From the NCBI GenBank assembly GCA_052324925.1, contig JBQPRE010000002.1: a DNA stretch of 64,000 bases; one strand, written 5' to 3'. This document shows positions 8,204-17,790 of this stretch, one piece after another; positions within the stretch are counted from its first letter, which is position 1, and every line of letters starts with the position of its first letter. Under the pieces are notes generated by a model. That model worked only from the letters and a program-made list of their open reading frames with translations, searched no databases and was not told the DNA's origin. Position numbers and translations under genes: made by a program. The DNA comes from Flavimobilis sp052324925 (lineage in GTDB: Bacteria > Actinomycetota > Actinomycetes > Actinomycetales > Cellulomonadaceae).

Positions 8204-8227
8204 TGCGCCGTGGCTGGGGCCGCTGCG

Positions 8228-9508
8228 TCAGCTGTGCGCGACCCATTCGGGTGCGCGCGTGACGACGGGGCCGATGACGGTGATCGCGGGGGCGCGCACG
8301 TCCGCGGACCGGGCGGCCTCAGCGAGCGTTCCGAGGGTTGCGACGGTCGTGCGGGCGCGCGGCCCGAAGCCGTCCTCGAGGATGGCGGCAGGTGTGCGGG
8401 CGTCGCGGCCGCGTGCGATGAGCTCGTCGGCCGTCGTGCCGAGCCGCCCGAGTCCCATGAGGAGCACAAGGGTGTGGTCGGGGGCCTGCGGGACCGTGCC
8501 GAGGTCGTCGTGGCCGGTGAGCACGGTGAAGCCGCGTGAGAGGCCACGGTGGGTCACGGGGATGCCGGCCGCGGCGAGGACGGCGATCGCGCTCGTCACA
8601 CCGGGCACGACGTCGACGGGCACGCCCGCCGCCGTGCACGCGTCGAGCTCCTCACCGCCGCGGCCGAAGACGTAGGGGTCGCCGCCCTTGAGCCGGACGA
8701 CGCGTCGTCCGGCGAGCGCCTGCTCGACGAGCAGCGCGTTGATGGCCTCCTGCGGCACGGGGTGGGTTCCGGCGTGCTTGCCGACGTCGATGACCTCGAC
8801 GTCGGCGCGTGCGTGCGTGAGCGCGCTGCGCGGCGCTAGGCGGTCGATGACGACGACGTCCGCCTGCGCGAGCAGCTCGACCGCGCGCAGGGTGAGGAGT
8901 CCGGGGTCGCCGGGGCCGCCGCCGACGAGCGCGACCGAGCCGACGCCAGGTGGCGCAGGGACGGGCGCGGTGGGTGGCGTCGCAGACAGGGGCGAGGGCA
9001 CGGGTGCGGCGGGCGCGCGGTGCCGGGGCGCCGAGACCGTGCCGTCGCGCAGGAGGAAGGCGATCGTGTCGCGCACCTCCATGGCGCGGCGCGGGTCGCC
9101 TCCTGCGCTCACGGCCACGGTGACGTCGTCGGCGCGCGCGACCGCGGGCATCCACGCGTCCGAGAGCGTGCGGTCGTCAGAGCGGATGAGCCACACGCGT
9201 GCCGCGTCGGACTCGGCCGCGACTGCGGCGTCGACCGCGGGGTCGCCGGTCGTCGTGTGGGCGAGCCACGCGTCGGTGAGATCGCCCGGTGCGTAGGGGC
9301 GTTCGATCCAGGTGAGCTCGCCGCGGTCCGAGGCGTCGCGGACGTCGGAGCTCGCCGCGGGCGAGACCACGGTGACGTCCGCGCCCGCACGGACGAGCGC
9401 GAGTGCGCGACGTGTCCCGACGTGACCGGCGCCGATGACGACGCAGCGGCGGCCGGTGACGCGCAGCGTCAACGGGTAGGCGGGGTCGGGTGTTGCGTCG
9501 TCGTCCAC
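8228..9508 (-). CDS. cysG: Siroheme synthase: precorrin-2 dehydrogenase fused to uroporphyrinogen-III methyltransferase
   Basis: Makes the siroheme precursor from uroporphyrinogen III, needed by the sulfite reductase in the same leftward group. N-terminal NAD-binding domain (VVIGAGHVGTRRALALVRAG, about residues 15-35) with the ITVVS-like strand, then a Pro/Ala linker near 165-185, then the SAM-dependent methyltransferase with VGGGPGDPGLLTLRA, VIDRL, RLKGGDPYVFGRGGEE and PVTHRGLSRGFTVLTGH. This is a fused CysG layout; whether the first domain also inserts iron cannot be told. GTG 9508 is preferred over an upstream ATG at 9574 because GGAGG lies 4 bases before it. About 426 residues. 125 bases separate it from cysN. 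Confidence 0.92.
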   Translation of the reverse strand: MDDDATPDPAYPLTLRVTGRRCVVIGAGHVGTRRALALVRAGADVTVVSPAASSDVRDASDRGELTWIERPYAPGDLTDAWLAHTTTGDPAVDAAVAAESDAARVWLIRSDDRTLSDAWMPAVARADDVTVAVSAGGDPRRAMEVRDTIAFLLRDGTVSAPRHRAPAAPVPSPLSATPPTAPVPAPPGVGSVALVGGGPGDPGLLTLRAVELLAQADVVVIDRLAPRSALTHARADVEVIDVGKHAGTHPVPQEAINALLVEQALAGRRVVRLKGGDPYVFGRGGEELDACTAAGVPVDVVPGVTSAIAVLAAAGIPVTHRGLSRGFTVLTGHDDLGTVPQAPDHTLVLLMGLGRLGTTADELIARGRDARTPAAILEDGFGPRARTTVATLGTLAEAARSADVRAPAITVIGPVVTRAPEWVAHS

Positions 9509-9633
9509 GGTGCCTCCGAGTTCTGTGGCGGGTGCCAGCGGCTGGCGCGATCGTACCCAGCCGCGCGTTTCCACCGTGTGACGCCCGTGCGGCGCCGCGG
9601 CCGCCGCACGGGCGACGTCCGCCTCGGCCGCGG

Positions 9634-10986
9634 TCAGATCGTGAACTCGACGGGGCGCTCGCCCGGGAACCGTGCTGCGGCGAGCGCGTCGCCCACCATG
9701 CCTGCGGCGAGCGTGCGCCCGTCGGAGGAGTCGATGACAAGGAACGCACCCGTCCGCTTGTGATCGACGTACTCCTCGGCAGGGACCGGCGAGGCCAGCC
9801 GCAGGTGGACGCGGCCGATGTCGTTGAGCTCGAGCGTCTCGGCGGGCACGAGGTGGGCGGCGTCGAGGTCGAGACGCCCTTCGATGTCGCGCACGACGGC
9901 CTGGACGACCTTCGTCGTGTGCTTGACGAGCACGCGCTGCCCCACGCGCAGAGGGTTCTCACCGAGCCACGCGAGCGTGCCAGTGACGTCCTGCGTGAGC
10001 GCCGGAACGTTGGCCGCGGCGACGATCGTGTCGCCGCGCGCGACGTCGATCTCGTCCGTGAGCCGCAGCGTCACCGACTGGCCGGCGAAACCCTCGGCCT
10101 GCGGGCCGTCGGCCGTGTCGACGCCCTCGACGAACGTGCGGCGGCCCGACGGCAGCACGACGACCTCGTCGCCCGGACGCACGATTCCCTCGGCGATCTG
10201 CCCCGCGTAGCCGCGGTAGTCGACGTGCTGCGGGTCGCGTGCCGCACCCTGGGGGCGCAGCACGACCTGGACGGGAAAGCGCAGGTGCTGGGCAGCGACG
10301 TCCTCGCCGACCGGGAGCTCTTCGAGCAGCTCGAGCAGGCTCGGGCCGTCGTACCAGGGGGTGGCGGCCGACCGCGTGACGACGTTGTCGCCCACGAGCG
10401 CGCTCACGGGAACCGTGTGGATGGCCGGCACGCCAAGGTCGGCCGCGGCCGCACGGATCTGCTCGGCAAGCTCGGCGTAGCGGTCGCCCGAGTAGTCGAC
10501 GAGGTCGATCTTGTTGACGGCGACCACGACGTGCGGGACGCGCAGGAGCGAGGCCACCGCGAGGTGACGTCGAGTCTGCTCGAGCAGGCCCTTGCGGGCG
10601 TCGATGAGCAGCACGACGGCGTCGGCGGTCGAGGCGCCCGTCACGGTGTTGCGCGTGTACTGGACGTGCCCCGGGCAGTCGGCCAGCACGAATGCGCGGC
10701 GCGCGGTGGCGAAGTAGCGGTAGGCGACGTCGATCGTGATGCCCTGCTCACGCTCGGCGCGGAGCCCGTCCGTGAGCAGCGCGAGGTCGGCGCCCTCGAG
10801 GCCGCGGTCGCGCGACACCCGTTCGACAGCGTCGAGCTGGTCGGCGAGAACCGACTTGGAGTCGTACAGCAGGCGTCCGACGAGGGTCGACTTGCCGTCG
10901 TCGACCGAACCCGCGGTCGCGAGACGCAACAGGGTTGCGGAGGCGGGGAGGGTCGCGGCGTCGTGCCGGACGGTCGTGGCGGTCAT
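9634..10986 (-). CDS. cysN: Sulfate adenylyltransferase subunit 1 (GTPase)
   Basis: Regulatory GTPase of ATP sulfurylase; GTP hydrolysis drives adenylyl-sulfate formation by CysD. 450 residues. The G1 motif GSVDDGKST is at about 27-35, switch II DCPGH follows at about 105, and NKID gives base recognition, all in EF-Tu-type order. Two beta-barrel domains follow. There is no fused APS kinase domain at the C-terminus, which fits a pathway through direct APS reduction. Starts 66 bases after the cysD stop, within the same leftward transcription unit. Confidence 0.96.
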   Translation of the reverse strand: MTATTVRHDAATLPASATLLRLATAGSVDDGKSTLVGRLLYDSKSVLADQLDAVERVSRDRGLEGADLALLTDGLRAEREQGITIDVAYRYFATARRAFVLADCPGHVQYTRNTVTGASTADAVVLLIDARKGLLEQTRRHLAVASLLRVPHVVVAVNKIDLVDYSGDRYAELAEQIRAAAADLGVPAIHTVPVSALVGDNVVTRSAATPWYDGPSLLELLEELPVGEDVAAQHLRFPVQVVLRPQGAARDPQHVDYRGYAGQIAEGIVRPGDEVVVLPSGRRTFVEGVDTADGPQAEGFAGQSVTLRLTDEIDVARGDTIVAAANVPALTQDVTGTLAWLGENPLRVGQRVLVKHTTKVVQAVVRDIEGRLDLDAAHLVPAETLELNDIGRVHLRLASPVPAEEYVDHKRTGAFLVIDSSDGRTLAAGMVGDALAAARFPGERPVEFTI

Positions 10987-11052
10987 GAGGAGCGTGCCTC
11001 CTTGAGGCGGGACGTGCGGGCCGGTGCGGGGACGTGCGGGAGGGGGAGCATC

Positions 11053-12003
11053 CTAGAAGTACCCCTCCTTCTTGCGGTCCTCCATCGCGGCTTCGGAGAT
11101 GCGGTCGTCGGCGCGGGTGGCACCGCGCTCGGTGATGCGGGTCGTGGCGACCTCCGCGATGACGTCGGCCACGGTCGTCGCGTCCGACGTGACGGCTCCG
11201 GTGCACGACATGTCACCGATCGTGCGGTAGCGCACGAGCTCGGCACGCACGCTTGCAGCCTCCGCATCCGTGCGGGGGAGCGACTGCGGGCCGACGGCAA
11301 GGAGCATGCCGTCGCGGTCGAAGACGTCGCGCGTGTGCGCGTAGTAGAGGCCGGGCAGCTCGATGCGCTCGCGCTCGATGTAGCGCCACACGTCGAGCTC
11401 GGTCCAGTTCGACAGGGGGAACGCCCGCACGTGCTCGCCCGGTCGGTGGCGCCCGTTGTAGAGGTTCCACAGCTCGGGCCGCTGGTTGCGCGGGTCCCAC
11501 TGGCCAAACTCGTCGCGCAGCGACAGGACGCGCTCCTTGGCGCGAGCCTTCTCCTCGTCGCGCCGTCCGCCTCCGAAGACTGCGTCGAAGCGTCCGTCCG
11601 AGATCGCGTCGAGAAGCGGCTGGGTCTGCAGGGGGTTGCGCGTGCCGTCGGCACGCTCACGCAGCCGGCCGTCGTCGATGTAGTCCTGCACGGACGCGAC
11701 GATGAGACGAACGCCGAGCCGCGAGACCTCAGCGTCGCGGTACGCGAGGACCTCGGGGAAGTTGTGACCCGTGTCGACGTGCACGAGCGGGAAGGGCACG
11801 GGTGCGGGCCAGAACGCCTTGGCTGCGAGGTGCAGCATGACGACGGAGTCCTTGCCGCCCGAGAAGAGCAGCGCGGGACGCTCAAACTCGGCGACGACCT
11901 CACGGATGATGTGGATCGCCTCGGACTCGAGCTGGTCGAGGTGGCTGAGGGTGTACGGCGCGGCCTGCACGGCAGGGGCGTCGGTCGTCGTCGTCGTCGT
12001 CAT
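11053..12003 (-). CDS. cysD: Sulfate adenylyltransferase subunit 2
   Basis: Catalytic subunit of ATP sulfurylase, forming APS from sulfate and ATP. 316 residues with the PP-loop LLFSGGKDSVVMLHLA, HVDTGHNFPEVL, the GGGRRDEEKARAKER stretch and the C-terminal RERKKEGYF-like ending (MEDRKKEGYF). The ATG at 12003 overlaps the cysH stop as ATGA; a longer upstream reading is possible but adds no conserved sequence. The N-terminus begins with a run of six threonines encoded by repeated ACG/ACC codons. Confidence 0.96.
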   Translation of the reverse strand: MTTTTTTDAPAVQAAPYTLSHLDQLESEAIHIIREVVAEFERPALLFSGGKDSVVMLHLAAKAFWPAPVPFPLVHVDTGHNFPEVLAYRDAEVSRLGVRLIVASVQDYIDDGRLRERADGTRNPLQTQPLLDAISDGRFDAVFGGGRRDEEKARAKERVLSLRDEFGQWDPRNQRPELWNLYNGRHRPGEHVRAFPLSNWTELDVWRYIERERIELPGLYYAHTRDVFDRDGMLLAVGPQSLPRTDAEAASVRAELVRYRTIGDMSCTGAVTSDATTVADVIAEVATTRITERGATRADDRISEAAMEDRKKEGYF

Positions 12004-12926
12004 GCGTGGAGCCCACATTCTGTCTTGTCGAGTCCGGCCCAGCGTCCTGAGCGAGGGTCGTCGCCAGGGGCGACCCGGCGGGTGCACGGTGCGCAGCCGA
12101 TCGACGGGTAGCCGTCGTTGAGCAGCGGGTTGAGCAGCACCTGGTGCTGCGTCGCGTAGCCGAGCAGGTCGTCGAACGACCAGGCGGCGAGAGGATTGAT
12201 CTTCACGAGGCCGTTCTTCTCGTCCCACGTGACGAGCGGGGTGCCCGTGCGTGTGGGTGCCTCGTCACGGCGGACCCCGGTGACCCAGGCCTCGTAGAGC
12301 CCGAGGGACGCGCTCAGCGGGGCGACCTTGCGCAGTGCGCAGCACAGGCCGGGGTCGCGCTCGTGGAGGCGGGGTCCGTGCTCGGCGTCCTGCTCGGCCA
12401 CGGACTGCTGCGCGCGCACGTCGACGACCGTGATCGGCATCGTCGCGGCGGCTGCGTCGCGCGTCCCGATGGTCTCGGGGAAGTGGTAGCCGGTCTCGAG
12501 GAAGAGGACGTCGACCCACGGAGCGTGCTGCGCGACGACGTGCGGCAGGACGAGATCGGCCATCGAGCACGCAACCGCAAGCAGGTCACCGAACGTCTCG
12601 GCAGCCCACGCCGCGACCTCGGAGGCCGGGGCCTCGGGGCCGTCCGACGGGGACAGCAGCGCGGCGCCCTGCGCGACGAGCGCGCGGAGCTCCTCGTCGC
12701 TGCGGCGGCGCGCCGCACGCGCGGCGCGGGCCGCCGCATGCTCGGCCCGGTCGCGCTCGTGCGCCGCGGCGCGCGCACGGCCCGCGGCGCCGATGGCCGA
12801 CACGTCGCTCGCGCGCGCCTGGCCGACGGCGCGCAGCGCGTCGCGCTCGGGGGCGACGCGCTGCGCCGCCCCGCCCACGACGACGAGGCCCGGTGGCGCC
12901 GCAGCGAAGTGCTTGCCGGTGCTCAC
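12000..12926 (-). CDS. cysH: Assimilatory APS reductase
   Basis: Reduces adenylyl sulfate to sulfite. 308 residues. The catalytic cysteine is in the C-terminal ECGLH, and the iron-sulfur cysteines CC (GLCCALRK) and CxxC (GCAPC) are present, so by family rule the substrate is APS rather than PAPS. LETGYHFPET is the nucleotide-binding stretch. Residues about 10-85 are an unusual Ala/Arg-rich extension (AGRARAAAHERDRAEHAAAR), probably helical, before the conserved enzyme. GTG 12926 overlaps the sir stop (GTGA), so the extension is unlikely to be an annotation artefact unless an internal start is used. Confidence 0.94.
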   Translation of the reverse strand: MSTGKHFAAAPPGLVVVGGAAQRVAPERDALRAVGQARASDVSAIGAAGRARAAAHERDRAEHAAARAARAARRRSDEELRALVAQGAALLSPSDGPEAPASEVAAWAAETFGDLLAVACSMADLVLPHVVAQHAPWVDVLFLETGYHFPETIGTRDAAAATMPITVVDVRAQQSVAEQDAEHGPRLHERDPGLCCALRKVAPLSASLGLYEAWVTGVRRDEAPTRTGTPLVTWDEKNGLVKINPLAAWSFDDLLGYATQHQVLLNPLLNDGYPSIGCAPCTRRVAPGDDPRSGRWAGLDKTECGLHA

Positions 12927-14650
12927 TGGAGCACCTCGTCGTCCACGCGCAGCGCCCAGTCAGCGAACGTCTCGTCGCCCTCGTGCTCGGCGTCGTACCG
13001 ACGCACGACGCGCTCGACGTAGTCGGCCACACCGTCGGCCGTGACCTTGAGGCCCCGCACCGTGCGGCCCAGACCGCCCTCGTCGCGGCCGTGCCCCTGG
13101 AGGCCGCCGCCGAGGTGCACCTGGAACCCGGGGACCTGCTCGCCTTCCGCGGTCGTGATGATCTGGCCCTTGAGGCCGATGTCGCCGACCTGGGTGCGGG
13201 CGCACGCGTTGGGGCACCCGTTGATGTTGAGGAGGATCGGCGCACGGTCGCCGCGGTCGAGCCGCGTCTCGAGAGTCTCGACGACCTCGCGGGCACGCGC
13301 CTTGGTCTCGACGATCGCGAGCTTGCAGAACTCGATCCCGGTGCACGCGATCGTGTCGCGACGCCACGGGCTCGCGTGGGTTTCGAGGCCCGCCGCACGC
13401 AGCGCGTCGACCGTCTCGTCGACGCGCTCGCGCGGGACGTCGAGAACGAGGATCTTCTGGTGCGGGGTGAGGCGTACGCGCTCGGACCCCACGGCCTCGG
13501 CGAGTCGCGCAACCTCGAGGAGCGTCGTTCCAGAGATGCGGCCGGCGTAGGGGGCCGCGCCGATGTAGAAGCGGCCGTCCTTCTGCTCGTGCACACCGAT
13601 GTGGTCGCCCGGACGCGGGGCGGGCGCGGGGGCCGGCCCGTCGGGCAGGGCGTAGCCGAGGTACTCGGTCTCGAGGACCTCACGGAACTTCGCCGGGCCC
13701 CAGTCGGCCAGGAGGAACTTCAGGCGCGCCTTGTTGCGCAGGCGGCGGAAGCCGTAGTCGCGGAAGATCGAGGTGATGCCGACCCAGACATCTGCGACGA
13801 GCTCGGGCTTGACGAAGGTTCCGAGGCGCTCAGCGAGACGCGGCTGGGCCGAGAGCCCGCCGCCGACCCAGATGTCATAGCCGGGGCCCAGCTCGGGGTG
13901 CACGACGCCGACGAAGCCGAGGTCGTTGATCTCGTGGAGCACGTCGAGGCTTGGGTGGCCCGTGAGTGCGGTCTTGTACTTGCGCGGCAGGTTCGAGAAT
14001 GACGGGTCGCCGATGTACCGCTCGGAGATCTCACGGATCTGCGGACTGGGGTCGAGGATCTCGTCCTTGGCGATCCCGGCGACGGGGCTGCCGAGGATGA
14101 CGCGGGGGACGTCGCCGCACGCCTCGGTCGTGCGCAGGCCGACCGCCTCGAGCCGACGCCAGATCTCGGGGACGTCCTTGATGTCGATCCAGTGGTACTG
14201 GATGTTGTGACGGTCGGTGATGTCGGCCGTGTCGCGCCCGAAGTCGACCGAGATCTGGCCGATGACCCGCGTCTGCTCGGTCGTGAGCGCACCGCCGTCG
14301 ACGCGCACGCGCATCATGAAGAACTCGTCCTCGAGCTCGTGGGGCTCGAGCTGCGCCGTGCGGCCGCCGTCGATCCCGGGGCGGCGCTGCGTGTAGAGGC
14401 CCCACCAGCGGAACCTGCCGTGGAGGTCCTCGGGGTCGATCGAGGCGAAGCCGCCCTGGGCGTAGACGGTCTCGATGCGCTCGCGGACGTTGAGGCCGTC
14501 GTCCTTCTGCTTGAGCACCTCGGTCGGGTTGAGCGGCTCGCGTCCGTCGACCGACCACTGACCCTGGGGGCGCGTCGAACGTGACGGGCGAGCGACCCCG
14601 CGCGAGGCGCGGGGTGCGGCCTCGGCGTTGTCGGTAGCTGTCGTCGTCAT
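12923..14650 (-). CDS. sir: Ferredoxin-type sulfite reductase
   Basis: Six-electron reduction of sulfite to sulfide using siroheme and a [4Fe-4S] cluster. 575 residues with two ferrodoxin-like/siroheme half repeats; cluster and siroheme ligands are in CTGIEFCKLA and NGCPNACARTQVGDIG. The active-site basic residues appear in the TDRHNIQYHWI region. First gene of the leftward sulfate-reduction group. ATG 14650 is chosen: GAGGGGG lies 6 bases upstream, and the longer upstream reading is low-complexity. The conserved body starts near QWSVDGREPLNPTE after a 30-residue variable leader. Nitrite reductase is the related alternative, but cysH/cysD/cysN context favours sulfite. Confidence 0.95.
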   Translation of the reverse strand: MTTTATDNAEAAPRASRGVARPSRSTRPQGQWSVDGREPLNPTEVLKQKDDGLNVRERIETVYAQGGFASIDPEDLHGRFRWWGLYTQRRPGIDGGRTAQLEPHELEDEFFMMRVRVDGGALTTEQTRVIGQISVDFGRDTADITDRHNIQYHWIDIKDVPEIWRRLEAVGLRTTEACGDVPRVILGSPVAGIAKDEILDPSPQIREISERYIGDPSFSNLPRKYKTALTGHPSLDVLHEINDLGFVGVVHPELGPGYDIWVGGGLSAQPRLAERLGTFVKPELVADVWVGITSIFRDYGFRRLRNKARLKFLLADWGPAKFREVLETEYLGYALPDGPAPAPAPRPGDHIGVHEQKDGRFYIGAAPYAGRISGTTLLEVARLAEAVGSERVRLTPHQKILVLDVPRERVDETVDALRAAGLETHASPWRRDTIACTGIEFCKLAIVETKARAREVVETLETRLDRGDRAPILLNINGCPNACARTQVGDIGLKGQIITTAEGEQVPGFQVHLGGGLQGHGRDEGGLGRTVRGLKVTADGVADYVERVVRRYDAEHEGDETFADWALRVDDEVLQ

Positions 14651-14749
14651 GGTGCCCCCTCGGGTGGTGCGGTGCGGTGGTGCGGCGCGGTGCGGTGTGG
14701 CGGTGGTGCGCAGAGCTGTTGCGCAGAGCTGTTGCGGCGGTGCGTGACG
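14651..14749 (-). promoter_or_regulatory. C/A-rich leader of the sulfate-reduction operon with a 13-bp tandem repeat
   Basis: Predicted untranslated leader of about 99 bases between the sir promoter and ATG. On the mRNA strand the last 55 bases before the ribosome-binding site are almost only C and A with scattered G (CACC/CGCACC units). Upstream of that a perfect 13-base unit is repeated twice head to tail (14708-14720 and 14721-14733). Such a C-rich, poorly folding leader resembles a Rho-loading region, and the doubled unit could be an operator; both are inference. No cysteine-rich leader peptide is encoded. Confidence 0.4.
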
Positions 14750-14755
14750 GACCTG

Positions 14756-14784
14756 AACGTAGGGAGCCCCGGAGTCCGCAACAA
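14756..14784 (-). promoter_or_regulatory. Promoter of the sir-cysH-cysD-cysN group
   Basis: Minus strand: TTGTTG (14779-14784), a 17-base spacer and TACGTT (14756-14761). This is the best -35/-10 pair in the 334-base gap between sir and dapC. Predicted RNA start near 14749. Confidence 0.5.
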
Positions 14785-14903
14785 CCCGTCCCGCCATCCG
14801 GGACGACTTGATCTGACGTCGGGTCCGGATCTCACGTCCCGGGTGCGTCGGCCGTGCGCGCCCGCGCGATGGACGGCCGCCGCACGCAGCTCGTGCTCGG
14901 TCG

Positions 14904-14909
14904 TAGAGT
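14904..14909 (+). promoter_or_regulatory. -10 box upstream of dapC
   Basis: TAGAGT, predicted RNA start near 14916. It precedes a strong GAAGGAG site and the short frame at 14938. Confidence 0.45.
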
Positions 14910-14937
14910 TGGCGCGCCGCCGAGCGAAGGAGTGGCG

Positions 14938-14994
14938 ATGCACGACGACGCAGCGCAACCGCGCACGGGAGAGCAGGTAGACGCATGGGCCTGA
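14938..14994 (+). CDS. Possible 18-residue leader peptide overlapping the dapC start
   Basis: ATG 14938 follows GAAGGAG at ideal distance and encodes MHDDAAQPRTGEQVDAWA, ending in a TGA eight bases inside dapC in another frame. The dapC ATG (14985) has only a weaker GAGCAGG site, so ribosomes finishing this frame could restart there. Chance is possible, but the ribosome-binding site is better than that of dapC itself. Confidence 0.4.
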   Translation: MHDDAAQPRTGEQVDAWA

Positions 14995-16115
14995 CCTCCC
15001 TCGCAGGGCTCGCCTTTCCGTGGGACCTCCTCGAGCCCGCCAAGGCCCGAGCCGCCGCGCACCCGGACGGGATCGTCGATCTCTCGGTCGGGACGCCCGT
15101 CGATCCCACGCCCGCGGTCGTGCGCCACGCTCTCGAGTCGGCGTCCGACGCCCACGGCTACCCGCTCACGGCCGGGACGCCTGCGCTGCGCGCTGCGATC
15201 TCCGGCTGGTTTGAGCGCAGGCGCGGCGTCAAGGTCGCGCCCGACGCCACGCTCCCCACGGTCGGGTCCAAGGAGCTCGTCGGCCTCCTGCCGTCGATGC
15301 TCGGCCTGGGCGAGGGCGACACGGTCGTCCACCCGGCCGTCGCGTACCCGACGTACGACATCGGTGCGCGCCTCGCGGGGGCGCGGTCGCTCGCGACCGA
15401 CGACGTCGCCGCGTGGGAGGGCCGCGACGATGTCCGTCTCGTCTGGGTGAACTCGCCGGGAAATCCTCATGGGCGGGTCGCCCGTGTCGAGGAGCTGCGC
15501 GAGGTCGTCGTGGCAGCGCGACGGATCGGCGCGATCGTCGTCTCGGACGAGTGCTACGCCGAGCTCGGCTGGGGTGCCGAGGGCGACGGCGCCGTGCCGA
15601 GCCTCCTCGACGAGCGGGTCTGCGACGGGGACCAGTCCGGTCTGCTCGTCGCGTATTCGTTGTCCAAGCAGTCGAGCATGGCGGGCTACCGGGCGGCGTT
15701 CGTCGCAGGTGATCCCGCGCTCGTCGGGGAGCTGCTCGCGCTGCGCAAGCAGCTCGGGCTCATCGTTCCCGCGCCCGTCCAGGCTGCGATGGTCGCGGCG
15801 CTCGGGGACGACGCGCACGTGGCCGAGCAGCGCGAGCGCTATCGCGCCCGACGTCGGGTCCTTGGTGACGCCTTGACCGAGGCGGGCTTTGTCATCGACC
15901 ACTCGGAGGCTGGACTTTACCTGTGGGTGCGACCCTCCGGTGAGGCCGTCGACTGCTGGGAGACCGTCGGGCACTTCGCGCGGCTCGGGATTCTCGTGGC
16001 CCCGGGCGCGTTCTACGGCGAGGCCGGAGCCGGTCACGTGCGGATCGCGCTCACCGTGAGCGATGAGCAGGCTGCGGTCGCGGCCGCGCGGCTGACGACG
16101 TTCGCAGAGCTCTGA
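14985..16115 (+). CDS. dapC: N-succinyldiaminopimelate aminotransferase
   Basis: PLP-dependent class I/II aminotransferase acting in the succinylase branch of lysine/diaminopimelate synthesis. 376 residues. It shows the DLSVGTPVDPTP N-terminus of actinobacterial DapC, NSPGNPHGRV, the SDECYAELGW strand and the PLP lysine in YSLSKQSSMAGYRAAF. The C-terminus has GAFYGEAGAGHVRIALT. dapD and dapE lie 3-5 kb away. In M. tuberculosis the ferredoxin gene directly precedes dapC; here about 6.9 kb of mostly sulfur genes separates them. Confidence 0.93.
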   Translation: MGLTSLAGLAFPWDLLEPAKARAAAHPDGIVDLSVGTPVDPTPAVVRHALESASDAHGYPLTAGTPALRAAISGWFERRRGVKVAPDATLPTVGSKELVGLLPSMLGLGEGDTVVHPAVAYPTYDIGARLAGARSLATDDVAAWEGRDDVRLVWVNSPGNPHGRVARVEELREVVVAARRIGAIVVSDECYAELGWGAEGDGAVPSLLDERVCDGDQSGLLVAYSLSKQSSMAGYRAAFVAGDPALVGELLALRKQLGLIVPAPVQAAMVAALGDDAHVAEQRERYRARRRVLGDALTEAGFVIDHSEAGLYLWVRPSGEAVDCWETVGHFARLGILVAPGAFYGEAGAGHVRIALTVSDEQAAVAAARLTTFAEL

Positions 16116-16126
16116 AACCGCTCGTC

Positions 16127-16140
16127 GGGACCATGGTCCC
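16127..16140. promoter_or_regulatory. 14-bp perfect palindrome upstream of gltA
   Basis: GGGACCATGGTCCC starts 11 bases after the dapC stop. It could be an operator or, as a short stem with a 4-base loop, a weak terminator of dapC. No regulator can be named. Confidence 0.4.
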
Positions 16141-16146
16141 AGGTTT

Positions 16147-16162
16147 TGTGATGTTCATCACC
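16147..16162. promoter_or_regulatory. CRP/GlxR-like operator upstream of gltA
   Basis: TGTGATGTTCATCACC matches the CRP-family consensus TGTGA-N6-TCACA at 9 of 10 defined positions and contains a perfect 6-2-6 inverted repeat. GlxR, the corynebacterial CRP homologue, is known to bind upstream of gltA there. No regulator gene is in this window, so the assignment is by site pattern and target only. Confidence 0.6.
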
Positions 16163-16378
16163 AGATTCTGACCCGTGGATGACCCGAACTGATTGGTCGT
16201 GAGCCGGTCCGCGCAGGTACCGTCGAGCCTGACGGTCGACGCAGCCCGCCGGAGCTGGGGTTCCCCAGGTCCGCAGGACGGATCCTTCCGCTTCTCTCGC
16301 GGACGGCACCGAGAGGTCGTCGACGCTCACGGACGTACGCGGCCGCAGCCTCTGTGCCAGGCCCCAAGGAAGGACACC

Positions 16379-17677
<1,299 letters not shown>

Positions 17678-17719
17678 GCTCACCGTGACGTGCCGGCCCC
17701 CTGGGCCGGAGGCATTCAT

Positions 17720-17754
17720 TGCGCGGTCGCACCCCCAAGTGGTGCGACCGCGCA
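17720..17754 (+). terminator. Terminator of gltA
   Basis: Perfect 14-bp stem (17720-17733 with 17741-17754, 7-base loop), followed by GTCTTCTCC, a weak pyrimidine tail. Confidence 0.8.
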
Positions 17755-17790
17755 GTCTTCTCCGACGCGCCCTCGCTGGGCCGGGCGTCG

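Noticed and set aside
14651..14760. Cysteine-rich leader peptide controlling the sulfur operon
   Set aside because: All three frames of the leader were read; none has consecutive cysteine codons after a start codon.
12923..15109. Longer sulfite reductase starting upstream of 14650
   Set aside because: The extra residues cover the promoter and the CACC-rich leader and have no conserved sequence; 14650 has a proper ribosome-binding site.
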